NCBI GenBank assembly: GCA_000818945.1
Contig: KN805391.1
Coordinates: 258,234-322,233 of the forward strand
Source of the DNA: Schizochytrium sp. CCTCC M209059
Taxonomy: Eukaryota > Sar > Bigyra > Thraustochytrida > Thraustochytriidae
Direction of reading: 5' to 3'
Length of the DNA stretch: 64,000 nucleotides
Part shown: positions 1 to 9,059 of the stretch, one piece after another
Layout: each line of letters opens with the position of its first letter
How positions within the stretch are numbered: the first letter of the stretch is position 1
The notes under the pieces: generated by a model
What the model was told of the DNA's origin: nothing
The model's input: only the letters and a program-made list of their open reading frames with translations
Database searches by the model: none
Program-made: the position numbers and the translations under genes

Positions 1-1
1 T

Positions 2-3000
2 CTCAAGGACTCCTCAAACACGCATCTTGGCTCGCCTCAAGCTGCGCATGCTGCTTCTGTGGCTTCATCGCCTGGCTCTCATTACAGCAGCAGTGGAAAC
101 AGCGAACGCGCAACTGCCGTGACTGCTTCGGAAGCGGCCCCTCGTAGGGCTAGTTCCGCGGTAGTGAAGAAATGTCTTTTTGGCTCCCCTCAGCAAGCGT
201 CGCGCGAAGACATCTCCGAAAAGCTGCGCGCCTTGCGACCGGTACCCGAAAAGGAAAATGACCTGCATAAAGAAGAAGATGTTGCGCACAACAGTCGAAG
301 TAGGGTAATTCCGGCAAGCCCCGAGGCGCCCCGCAAACGTCAACCTCGCGAAGATGTGTCTGCACCTCAGCTCATGTCCTCAGACAAGGTGGAAGCTACC
401 TCGTCTTCAGGAAAGACGCGCAAAAGGCCATCCGCCGCGACCGCGCCACCTGCAGCGCCGGCACGCCGCGAGCTTTCACAGAACTTTGTCAAGCTTGATC
501 TCCGCAAGAATCGATGGCGTGACAGGAAAAAGGGCGGCAGCGGCCGGCTCAAAGCTCGCAAAGAAATGTACGAGTCCGCGAGAGGTTACGCGCCCTCAGA
601 GGGTAACGACCACGATGGCGCATCGTCCGGTCTGGTATCTCAGCGCAAGATGGTGGCTACACAAAGTGATGCGCTTGAGGGCATAGTTGATCGCCTTGCA
701 GCCGCGAACTCGGACGGCACAGTCCAAGTTGTTGATGCGCCGCAGGGCTCTAGTAAACTTCTTTCACGTCCGTCTATCGACGACGCGCCGCTCTGTCCAG
801 GCCATCAACTCCCTGCGGTCTTATTGACCGTGAAAAAGGCTGGCAAAAACCGCGGCAAGCAATTTTATGCTTGCAGCGTCGGCCGAGAGAATAACGGCCC
901 GCAAGCTTGGCGAAAGCGGGGTGGCGGCGGGCACGGAGGATGCAATTTCTTCATGTGGGCTGATGACCAGTCTGACCGCGTCGCGGAGGAGCTGCTTCGG
1001 CCGAGTTCAGATGTTGCCTTTGAGGAGGAACGTCTTGCTGATGCACGCGTCGCCTTTTCGGCAATGTCCGTGCCCCAGCTAAAGGAGTCTCTAAAACGAC
1101 GCGGACTCTCCGTGAACGGGAAAAAGGCCGATCTGGTGGAGCGCAACATCGAAGCAGCTGCTGGAGAATTAGAGCGCAAGGACGCCCATGAGCACGTCTA
1201 CCGCGAAATGGACGCGGACAAGGGGCCTTCCGAAGAGGTCCTCGAAGGTGTCCTTGAAGATGTCTTTGGCTTTGAGAAGTTTCGTGGGGATCAGCTATGG
1301 GCAATAAAACGCATCATGCAAGGCAAGTCCAGTCTGCTGGTACAGGGAACCGGGTCCGGCAAGTCACTTTGCTACCAACTTCCTGCATTGCTTCTTCCAG
1401 GACTCACGCTCGTTATCTCTCCTCTGGTGGCGCTCATGGAAGATCAGCTGAAAAGCTTGCCCATGGCAATACCCGGAGCCATACTCTCGCACCAGCAGTC
1501 GGGGCGTGAAATGGCTCGGGCGATTAAGATGGTGCAGGCCGGGCGCATCAAGGTTCTCTTTGTGTCACCGGAACGACTCTTTTCGTCGAGTTTTCAACGA
1601 CTCGTGCGAACACCTGGTCTTCTTCCCGAGATCTCGCTGGTGTGCGTCGATGAGGCGCACTGTATTTCGTCGTGGTCCCACAACTTCCGCCCCGCGTTCT
1701 TGCGCCTTCGCGAGCTGCTTGCGCGCTCGGGTACCGGCAATAGCGACAAGAACGAAACACGGCACGATTTGGCGTGCTTGCGACCGCGCTGTGTGCTGGG
1801 CCTCACGGCAACCGCTACAGGAAAGGTTGTGCGGGACATTTGCGGCGTGCTCGGCATCGACGCGAAGAGCGGCCTCAAGGCAGGCTCATGGCTTCGCGAA
1901 AATCTCCATTTGGAAGCTTGCATCGTCCCCAGTGATGGGGAGGATCGATTTAAAAAGCTGCTTACTCTCTTGGATGGTGAGGGCATGCCTCAGAAATCCG
2001 CACGCGAAGAAAGTGGAGCAAGACTTGCCAAGCCAGCAAGCGTCATTGTCTATGTTCGCACACGCAACGAGACAGAGCTGGTTGCGGAACGATTGCGTTC
2101 CTACGGCATCTCTGCTCGCGCATATCACGGAAGCATGTCTGGCAGCGACCGTTCGACGGTGCAGACAGGTTTCATGAAGGGTAGCTTCCGCGTTGTCGTG
2201 GCTACTGTGGCATTTGGCATGGGTATCGACAAGGCCAATATCCGCGGCGTTATTCACATGGGAATGCCGCGTTCCATTGAGGACTACGTGCAAGAGGTCG
2301 GGCGTGCGGGTCGCGATGGCCGCGAGGCAGTTTGCGTGTGCATGTTTGACGAGACAGACGCAATGCGACTACACTCTCTTGCGCACGCAGAAGGCGTCGA
2401 CGGGCGTATGCCCATTCGCAGCTTGCTCCGGACGCTCGGCGAACAGCGTTCTCGGAGGCAAATTTCACTTCGCCTCGACGAGCTTGCGCTCAAGCTCGAC
2501 ATGAAAGAAGCCGTTCTAGAGACCCTTATTGTACACTTGTCGTTGCCGCCTCTGCATCTCGTGCAGCTGCTGCCTTCGGGGTACGCGAGCTGCACAATTT
2601 CCGTGCTGCGATCGCAGGACCCAGCTAGCTCGAACGGAGTGCTCAAGAAGGCCTTGGAGCTGGCTGATGCCTCGGGGAAATGTGCCTTGGCGCAAGTGGC
2701 GGATGTGCAAGGTATGAGCGTGTCAGGTGTCATTCGGGTTCTTTCCGAGCTCCAGACGCGGCGCGCAATCTCGTTGACTTTCTCGGAGCCGGCTCTCTAT
2801 ATTCGTGCCACCGACCCGGCCGATGTGCGGTGGCAAGGTGAAGCTGAAAAGGTAGTGGATGAGCTCGTGCGTAAGGCCGCGGAATTGGAGCAGCTGCAGG
2901 CGCAAAAGATTGAGCAAGCCTTTGGTGTCTTTTCTCTTCTTGCTGAAGACAGACGCGATGACGTTGAAACCCGGCTTCACGCATACTTTGCGATTGATGC

Positions 3001-3376
3001 AAAGGGCAAAGAGGAAAGTGGTGCAGCAAGTCACCATGCTACACTAGCAGATGACAGCGACGACCTTTGTGCTCTTGCAGAGATTCCCTTTCAGACATTG
3101 ACACAAGGCAAGACACGAACGTTGGTTTTATCCGACCTCAAGGGTCTGATGCGCGACCGCGCCCTCACTGATGGTGTTTTGAGTGGACGCGTGCTGGCGC
3201 GCATTCTCCATGGAATTTCCAGCCCTTGTTATCCGTACGCGCGTTGGAAGACAAGCGCGTACTGGGGCAAGTGGCGGTCGCATCGCTTCGATGAACTCGA
3301 GGCATTAGGTGACGCTGCGCTCCGCGAGCTGCGAATCGCAAGCGCAGTACGTGTGCGTGAGGATATCGACGCATGA
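2..3376 (+). CDS. RecQ4-type DNA helicase with GRF zinc finger and SAP domain (5' partial)
   Basis: ATP-dependent 3'-5' DNA helicase, presumably nuclear, for replication and repair. The frame is open from base 2 with no upstream stop; base 59 is a GTG, so the true start lies left of the window. Counting codons from base 2: an N-terminal basic motif SQNFVKLDLRKNRW (about 158) resembles the Sld2-like part of RECQL4; a GRF zinc finger (about 262-320, CPGH...C...CNFFMW); a SAP motif (about 354-385); helicase lobes with Walker A GTGSGKS (about 449), DEAH (550-553), TATAT, and GMGIDK...GRAGRDG ending near 773. The C-terminus (about 1041-1103, ARILHGISSP...WGKWRSHRFDEL) resembles the RecQ4-type tail rather than an RQC/HRDC end. 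Helicase identity is certain; the RecQ4 subtype is inference from the two end motifs. No introns seen. Confidence 0.9.
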   Translation, partial: LKDSSNTHLGSPQAAHAASVASSPGSHYSSSGNSERATAVTASEAAPRRASSAVVKKCLFGSPQQASREDISEKLRALRPVPEKENDLHKEEDVAHNSRSRVIPASPEAPRKRQPREDVSAPQLMSSDKVEATSSSGKTRKRPSAATAPPAAPARRELSQNFVKLDLRKNRWRDRKKGGSGRLKARKEMYESARGYAPSEGNDHDGASSGLVSQRKMVATQSDALEGIVDRLAAANSDGTVQVVDAPQGSSKLLSRPSIDDAPLCPGHQLPAVLLTVKKAGKNRGKQFYACSVGRENNGPQAWRKRGGGGHGGCNFFMWADDQSDRVAEELLRPSSDVAFEEERLADARVAFSAMSVPQLKESLKRRGLSVNGKKADLVERNIEAAAGELERKDAHEHVYREMDADKGPSEEVLEGVLEDVFGFEKFRGDQLWAIKRIMQGKSSLLVQGTGSGKSLCYQLPALLLPGLTLVISPLVALMEDQLKSLPMAIPGAILSHQQSGREMARAIKMVQAGRIKVLFVSPERLFSSSFQRLVRTPGLLPEISLVCVDEAHCISSWSHNFRPAFLRLRELLARSGTGNSDKNETRHDLACLRPRCVLGLTATATGKVVRDICGVLGIDAKSGLKAGSWLRENLHLEACIVPSDGEDRFKKLLTLLDGEGMPQKSAREESGARLAKPASVIVYVRTRNETELVAERLRSYGISARAYHGSMSGSDRSTVQTGFMKGSFRVVVATVAFGMGIDKANIRGVIHMGMPRSIEDYVQEVGRAGRDGREAVCVCMFDETDAMRLHSLAHAEGVDGRMPIRSLLRTLGEQRSRRQISLRLDELALKLDMKEAVLETLIVHLSLPPLHLVQLLPSGYASCTISVLRSQDPASSNGVLKKALELADASGKCALAQVADVQGMSVSGVIRVLSELQTRRAISLTFSEPALYIRATDPADVRWQGEAEKVVDELVRKAAELEQLQAQKIEQAFGVFSLLAEDRRDDVETRLHAYFAIDAKGKEESGAASHHATLADDSDDLCALAEIPFQTLTQGKTRTLVLSDLKGLMRDRALTDGVLSGRVLARILHGISSPCYPYARWKTSAYWGKWRSHRFDELEALGDAALRELRIASAVRVREDIDA

Positions 3377-3929
3377 AGATTGTAAACTGAAGAATCATGT
3401 ATACCTAATCGATTTCTTTGTGTGAGTGCCATTTGGTACCATGGTATAGTATAGGCTAGGCCATAATATTTTTTTTCTCGGTGCTCTTGTGATCCTCAAA
3501 ACGCGCTTTGGGAAGCAAATGAGAAGGCGCGTGTTGGGGGCCACGTGGCGGCCGCATCATGCCTTGAGCTCATCCGGATGAAGTCTGTGAAATGGAAAAT
3601 CATGTGTGGTTATGTATAAGCTTGAGAATGCTTTTTACGAGACCAAGCTGGTGGTGCCTGATGCAGGATGCCTGACTGAGTGAAGGATAGGAAAGACAAA
3701 ACGTTATGTAAGCAAGGATGCGAGTGTGGAAAGAGATAAGCAAAGCTTGTCAAAGAAGCAAGCGTCCCGTTCCACCTGTGATGCATTACAATGCGAACGG
3801 GAGGAAGAATCGAACATTAGCATCTTGCGGACTTGACATCGGAAAGAGAGAAACAAAGAGAGATAGACGGACCAGCCGTCACGAGCCCCGCTCAACCCAG
3901 AGCACAGATCGTGCGTCTCGCCGTTTGCG
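3377..3929. other. Convergent 3' intergenic region
   Basis: This stretch lies between the stop of the RecQ helicase and the stop of the oppositely oriented bHLH gene. I see no coding signal, RNA gene or repeat; it presumably holds both 3' UTRs. Confidence 0.6.
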
Positions 3930-5174
3930 TTAGTCAATCTTGATGCCAAGATTGGCGGCTTGCGCGCGAAGCCTACGATTCTCCTCGAGGAGACCCTTGT
4001 GGGTGTGATCAAGCTCGCGCACACGATCGAGGGCGGCGTTGAGGACAGTCGACTTTTCCATCTTGACGGCTTCGGGCATTTTCAGAAGCTTGAAAAGATC
4101 GGTAAAGCCTTGAGAGACTTGTTGACGACGGCGACGCTCGCGCTCGTTCTTCTTTTCCTTTGCTGTCGAGGGGTCTACATCAGCATCGTCAGCCATCGAG
4201 TCTGTATGACGGAGCGAGGCTTGGGCCTGAACAGAAGGCCTAGCCGCGGGGTATTTTGACCTGTTTGCGCTCGCATTGAGCGGGGCAATTGGCTGGTACA
4301 TCTGAGGGTGTTGTGCCTGTTGACGTGCGGTCTCCTGAAGCCAGTTCTGTCGATGAGTTTGGAACTGGAGTTGGGCGGCAGACATGGGTCGTGCGTGCTG
4401 CGCGGCGGTCGGTCCGCGCGGCGGGCCGCTCTGCATGCTGTGCGCATTGGCGGCTCGTGGCTGCTGTCGCTGCTGATGAGGGTGTTGCTGCTGCTGCTGC
4501 TGGCGCTGTCTTTGGTTCCCGGCAGAAGTCTGTTGGTTGTGCGACTGAGTTTGCGGCTGCGACGATCTTTGAGTCCGCGCAGTCTGCGAGGCCTGCTTCG
4601 GGGCTGGGGGCGGCGGGCCCGCCGAGGTCACAGACTTGCGACGAAAGCTCTCCGTACTCGCCTTTCGCGTAAGAGGGTGGTGGCCGTCGGAGCCATTGGA
4701 TGTGGAGCTTGTCTCGCTGGGCGCGGGTGGAAAGGCGATTTCAGAGCTGGCAAAATCGTCAAAGACGCTGGGGTCAATGAGTTCAGAGAAATTGGCATCC
4801 TCGTCCATTTCGTCCGCCAGAAGATCGACGCCGCTCATGCTCAGTCGATTCATGTTGACCTGGAGACTGTTTTTGCGAAGCGTGCTCTTGAGGTTCATGT
4901 AGCTACTTCTGCGTTCGCTCGGTGTAGCGGACTTGTTCAAGTTGGCGAGATCTGTATCGAGTGAGGCGTCGCGCTGCAGCACGAGCTGCTTGAAGGTTGC
5001 CTTTTCGTCATTATTCAAGAGCCCGCTCTGGTGCATATCAGATGCGGTCCGAAGTCTCCTGCTGATGTCGGTGCTGGGGCCTCCGCCCGTGTTTTCGAGC
5101 ACGCCGTTGAGGAGGCTTTCGTGGTCGAGATCTTCTGTCCACGGCAGCTCGTCCAGGTCGCCCATGCTGGCCAT
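3930..5174 (-). CDS. bHLH-leucine zipper transcription factor
   Basis: Sequence-specific DNA-binding regulator of 414 aa. The C-terminal 75 residues hold the recognisable domain: a basic region NERERRRR (about residue 345) with the conserved E and R positions, two amphipathic helices, and directly after helix 2 a zipper with leucines at four heptad positions (LDHTHKG-LLEENRR-LRAQAAN-L). The rest is Q/S/P-rich and low in complexity, with a long glutamine-rich stretch in the middle, typical of an activation region. The frame stays open upstream to about 5297, but only via a GTG; the first ATGs are at 5174 and 5165, and I chose 5174. Target genes cannot be inferred. The bHLH-Zip call is firm; no closer subfamily (for example MYC, USF or SREBP) can be assigned. 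Confidence 0.85.
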   Translation of the reverse strand: MASMGDLDELPWTEDLDHESLLNGVLENTGGGPSTDISRRLRTASDMHQSGLLNNDEKATFKQLVLQRDASLDTDLANLNKSATPSERRSSYMNLKSTLRKNSLQVNMNRLSMSGVDLLADEMDEDANFSELIDPSVFDDFASSEIAFPPAPSETSSTSNGSDGHHPLTRKASTESFRRKSVTSAGPPPPAPKQASQTARTQRSSQPQTQSHNQQTSAGNQRQRQQQQQQHPHQQRQQPRAANAHSMQSGPPRGPTAAQHARPMSAAQLQFQTHRQNWLQETARQQAQHPQMYQPIAPLNASANRSKYPAARPSVQAQASLRHTDSMADDADVDPSTAKEKKNERERRRRQQVSQGFTDLFKLLKMPEAVKMEKSTVLNAALDRVRELDHTHKGLLEENRRLRAQAANLGIKID

Positions 5175-6024
5175 GCCTTCACGCTCGGGCACAGGCACGG
5201 GCTCTTCGCGCGAGTCAAGGAGAGGAAAGAAAGAAAGAAAAAAGAAGGTGCGGAGAGGGCGCACACGAGCTAGCTGGCAGCCACGAGACGACGGCACGCT
5301 CGCTTGCTCGCCCGGTCAGTCGGTCGGGGCGTCCAGCACACGCGCTCGCGCTCCGCGGCGGCGGCAGGCGGCACGCGCGTCGGCGTTCTGGCCGAGCGTG
5401 CCGGGATGGATGGCGAGGACTCAGCCCTCTGCCCGATCTCCAATTCCTTGCCTCCCTGCGGACGCGCTCCCGCGAGCACGGCGCGGGCTGCGCTCTGCGC
5501 TCTGCGCGCGGCTCGCGGCGGGCGGCTCGCGGCGGGCGGGCGCGCAGGCGCAGGCGGGCGCGTGCACGCGAGAGAGCGCGCGAGGAGCGAGTGTCCGTCA
5601 CGAGGATTGAATATTGTGCGCGCTGCGGGAAAATATTCGCAGCGCCTGCACGTCGTCCCCGCGAGACTGGGCCCAAATCTGCCGCTTTTGCCTACCTGCC
5701 TGGTCTTGCTGCTGCTCCTCCTGGAGCGCCGGGCAGTGAGTGAGTGGCACGCGGACCCGTCTGGGCGAGAAGTTTTTACGAGAGAGAGAGAAAGAGGGAG
5801 AGCAAAGGGAGAGGAGAAAGAACTACAACCTGCTGGTGGACTATTTATTACGTAAGTTATAGGTGACGAAGAAAGTAAGTAAGTGTAGAGGCCGGCCTTT
5901 GCTGCATGCAGGTCTCCAATCTAGTTTTTCTTTTTGTTTTTCCTTGCTTCCTTCGTTCCTGACTTTTCTTTTCTTTTTCCAGTGAAGAGCACGCAGAAGG
6001 GCACGCAAGACTCGCGTTCTCAGC
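5175..6024. other. Intergenic region between bHLH and TFIIB-like genes
   Basis: This holds the upstream region of the bHLH gene and the 3' side of the TFIIB-like gene. It is GC-rich with purine runs (5215-5250, 5781-5820) and a simple CGC/GCG-rich tract at about 5460-5580. No gene is seen. Confidence 0.5.
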
Positions 6025-7041
6025 TCAAGACTTGGACGCGGAGGACGAGGATGATGGACCCGATGATTTTGATGCTCCAGTTGCAGCAGAGGAAGACGCA
6101 GACGCCTTGGCGGTCGCTGCAGCCTTGCCCTTGTTCGGACAGGCGCGCATGTGAATCCGGCGGTCCTTGGCATTACTGAAGCGCTTGGAGCAGTACTTGC
6201 AAGGAAAGGGGTGCATGTCCTCGTAAGAAGCGGCCTTTTTGGCTCGATTGTTATCCCCCGCATCACCGAGCTTTCGTTTCGAGCCCACGGCGGCGGGGCC
6301 GCCCCCGCGGCCTGACAGTGCACTACCGCCGTCTCGCGTGACCTCGCGCAGTGCGAGAATTAGGCAAGCCGCCGTGACGGCGTCACGCTGCTGGACTTGC
6401 TCGAGCGCATCACGATAGGTCGCAAAGAGACCTTGTGCATATTGGACGACCTTTTCGTGTAAATGCAGTGAGGCGCCGACATCGTCGATGAGCATAAACA
6501 CCTTTTTCTTCTGTTGGTCCTTGTAGCCTATCCGCGTGCGCTGCATGTCGGTAGAAGAGGCGGTCATGTTACTGAGATCCATCTCGATACGGTCCTGAAA
6601 GGTTTTGAGATCGGTGAGCTCTTTTTTAGATAATTTGGAACCCGCACCTTTACCACTCCCGCCAGAAATGTGCGTGCGAAGATTGTGTCCGCTAGAGAAC
6701 CGTGGGTCGGGTGCTGGGCCGTGTTGGCTGGGATTATCGTCGCCAGAGAATTGCCGTTTCCACTCGCCGTCGTGGACCCTGCGGTCCTCGATGACAACGC
6801 CACACCTGCGGCACGTCACCTGGCCGTGTTTGTAATCTTCAAGAAAGAGTCCTTGGTCTGCGTTCCTGCAGTTCACGCATCTGTAGTTCGTCACGAGCAG
6901 GTTCGCGGCGTCCGCGACCTTGTTGCGCTTGCGCGCGGCCTCCTCGTGCTTGTCGCGCACCGCGGGCATGAGCGCCTCCACGCTCGCCAGGGTGCGGTCC
7001 GGGCACAGCTGGTGCACGATCTGCGCCTCCAGGTCCTCCAT
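6025..7041 (-). CDS. TFIIB-like protein with C-terminal C2HC zinc finger
   Basis: Predicted 338 aa. Near residue 55 a zinc ribbon is visible, CVNC followed by CRRCG about 25 residues later, then VIEDRRVHDGEWKRQF, matching the N-terminal TFIIB/BRF ribbon and B-reader layout. A helical stretch after residue 160 (VFMLIDDVGASLHLHEKVVQ, then QQRDAVTAACLILALRE) reads like one cyclin-type repeat. TFIIB normally has two, so the core looks shortened. Residues about 277-297 form an extra finger, C-x2-C-x12-H-x3-C, followed by a Ser/Ala-rich tail; TFIIB does not carry this. The start is the ATG at 7041; the frame is open to 7272, but that part is low-complexity microsatellite translation. Probable role: Pol II or Pol III initiation or a lineage-specific TFIIB paralogue. 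No intron is needed. Confidence 0.75.
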   Translation of the reverse strand: MEDLEAQIVHQLCPDRTLASVEALMPAVRDKHEEAARKRNKVADAANLLVTNYRCVNCRNADQGLFLEDYKHGQVTCRRCGVVIEDRRVHDGEWKRQFSGDDNPSQHGPAPDPRFSSGHNLRTHISGGSGKGAGSKLSKKELTDLKTFQDRIEMDLSNMTASSTDMQRTRIGYKDQQKKKVFMLIDDVGASLHLHEKVVQYAQGLFATYRDALEQVQQRDAVTAACLILALREVTRDGGSALSGRGGGPAAVGSKRKLGDAGDNNRAKKAASYEDMHPFPCKYCSKRFSNAKDRRIHMRACPNKGKAAATAKASASSSAATGASKSSGPSSSSSASKS

Positions 7042-7176
7042 CGCGCCGCGGACCTGCTCCTGCTTCGCGCCCGCGACCCGCCTCGCCTCGCCTCGCCTCG
7101 CCTCGCCTCGCCCGCGCGCTTTCTCGCCGTGCCTCGCGACCGGGCTTTGACGCTTCGTTCGTTCAACAGCTTGCCT

Positions 7177-7208
<32 letters not shown>

Positions 7209-7737
7209 TCCTCGACGCTTTACTCCACTTGCGCGCCTCCCGTCCCCACTTGCGCTCCGCCTTTTCCCCCACTTGCGCTTCACTTTTTCCCCACTTGCGC
7301 CTCGCCGTCGGATCTCACCCGCGGCAACGCCTCTTGCGCCTCCCTTTGCTCCACTTGTGCATCCATTTGCTCTACTTGCGCTGCCATTTAACGCACTGCG
7401 CGCTTTTCGCTCGCGAGCCCAGATCTGCATTCCTGACTTGGCGCAGGATACTTCAACTTGCAAGGTGCGTGGCGTCGACTTGCGAGGCGGGAGTCAAAGT
7501 GCGGTATTCCCGTCCCCCGCCTCCTTCCTTTTGTGGGACTTGCAAAGCTCGAAATCACGTGTCCACCCCCGAACCTACGCACGCTCGAGCCGCGACCCGC
7601 GCGCACTCACCCGCGCACTCGCTTCGCCGGCCCGGTGCGCGCTCGCGAGCGGTCTACGCAACACCCGTGCGCCTCCCTTGGCGCCTCGCTCAGCGGGGCC
7701 GCCGCAGCGTTGAAGGGAGAAAACGCGCGAGAGCGCG
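7042..7737. other. Divergent upstream region with microsatellites
   Basis: This is the shared 5' region of the minus-strand TFIIB-like gene and the plus-strand six-cysteine protein. It contains a (CCTCG)n tract (7081-7110), a (CCTG)n tract (about 7179-7207), and a series of degenerate CACTTGCGC units (about 7225-7345). No gene is seen. Confidence 0.6.
7081..7207. repeat. (CCTCG)n and (CCTG)n microsatellites
   Basis: Six uninterrupted CCTCG units at 7081-7110 and about seven CCTG units at 7179-7207 flank a short unique stretch. They lie just upstream of the TFIIB-like ATG and make the reading frame there look spuriously open. Confidence 0.9.
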
Positions 7738-8377
7738 ATGAAGCCGAGCATGCTGGCGCTCGTGCTGGTGGCGCTCGTGCTCGTGCAGAGCGCACGCGCA
7801 GCGGACGTGGACTCGACCTCGTTGCGAGGCCGTCGCGGGCTGAATTTTGTGAATAACTTGCCCATGTACTCGCCCGACTGTATCAGACCGACAATGTAAG
7901 TGAGCTCGAGAGGTCGACGGGAGATTCGCACGTCCCAAAGGGTTAGAAATGTAAAATCAACGCACCAAAACAAAAAGAGTAGTAGCAACTGACCATCTTA
8001 CAACATCAACGCGTAGGGTTGGTCATTTCCCGCTCTGCGATCCCGATAATGGACCTCCGTGCTGCATTGGGCTCACCTGCGAGCCAAATCCCAAGGATCC
8101 TTCGGAATATCGATGTGGCGACAAGGCTGAGAATAAGGTAGGCGCGGGGAACACCAAGAAGAATGGTGGCGACTACGACTATGCACACATTTGGTCCGGA
8201 AGCAACATGGCCGCAGTCGTCGGAGAAGGCACATCCAAGTCGACGTCCTCGTCTTCTTCTCGTGTCCAAGCTTTTCACTCTGTTGTCTATTCGGCGTCTC
8301 TTCTTGTTATTGGCGTCTTTGTCATTTATAAAGTCCGTCAGCGAGTCAACGTTGCGGATACGCGCATCGATATCTAA
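7738..8377 (+). CDS. Signal-peptide, six-cysteine (knottin-like) single-pass membrane protein, two exons
   Basis: Model join(7738..7895, 8017..8377), 172 aa; the intron starts GTAAGT and ends GCGTAG, and the split codon closes in frame. The N-terminus MKPSMLALVLVALVLVQSARA is a clear signal peptide. The ectodomain holds exactly six cysteines spaced C-x11-C-x7-CC-x4-C-x11-C, the framework of small inhibitor-cystine-knot folds, though the first spacing is longer than usual. Cys1 comes from exon 1 and the other five from exon 2. A Ser-rich linker leads to a transmembrane segment (SVVYSASLLVIGVFVIYKV) and a short charged tail. The protein is expected at the cell surface or in the secretory pathway with the cysteine module outside. 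The ligand is unknown and no enzyme motif is seen. The gene lies about 680 bp upstream of another spliced surface-protein gene on the same strand. Confidence 0.8.
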
Positions 8378-9059
8378 TTTGCAATCGACCGTCTAGCATG
8401 GTTGGCTTTGCTCGCGCATCGCCAGCCGACTTGCATTCTTACCTTGATCAAACCCTCCTAACCGCTCCTGACTGTATGCCTATCCACATTTCTTTCCTTT
8501 TTTTTTTTCTCGAAGATAAAATCAGAACAAATTCCCAATTACAATTTTTCCAACGGCGATCAGAGTTGCCCGCTTCTTTTGACCTCGCAAGTCTCCATCA
8601 CTCTTAATTGACTTCTTTTTTGAGCCGGACCCGGACGCGTCACGAGAAGTCAGGTCGCCTCACTTCGACTTGCCTCGCCTCGCCTCGCCTCGACTTTGTC
8701 TAGCTTTCGCTCTCAGCTTGAATCTTGAATCGACACTTGCCTGGCTGCTCTCGTGCAATGTACGTACACGTACATTTGACGGTTTCAGACCCGCCGCGAC
8801 ACCCCGAAAACACAAAACCGTGACGAAAAACCCAGCTTTAGGCCTATTTATCATACCAATGAGGTGTATTCATCGACGAAATGCAGTGCAGAACCAGAGC
8901 CCAGAACTGCCAAGGTCTCGAAGAACGAGCTGCCAGACGCTTGGGAGCGAGTGAGGGGGCACGCCTGCGCGCACACGCTGCTGTGTCTAAACTCGTCAAG
9001 AAAGGAAAGAAGGCAGCCATTTTTGGAAAGAAAGCGAAAAGTTGCTGGCAGCTGCGACG
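8378..9059. other. Intergenic region
   Basis: Region between two plus-strand surface-protein genes. It contains a T-run (8497-8508) and a short CGCCT repeat near 8675-8690. No coding signal is supported. Confidence 0.5.
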
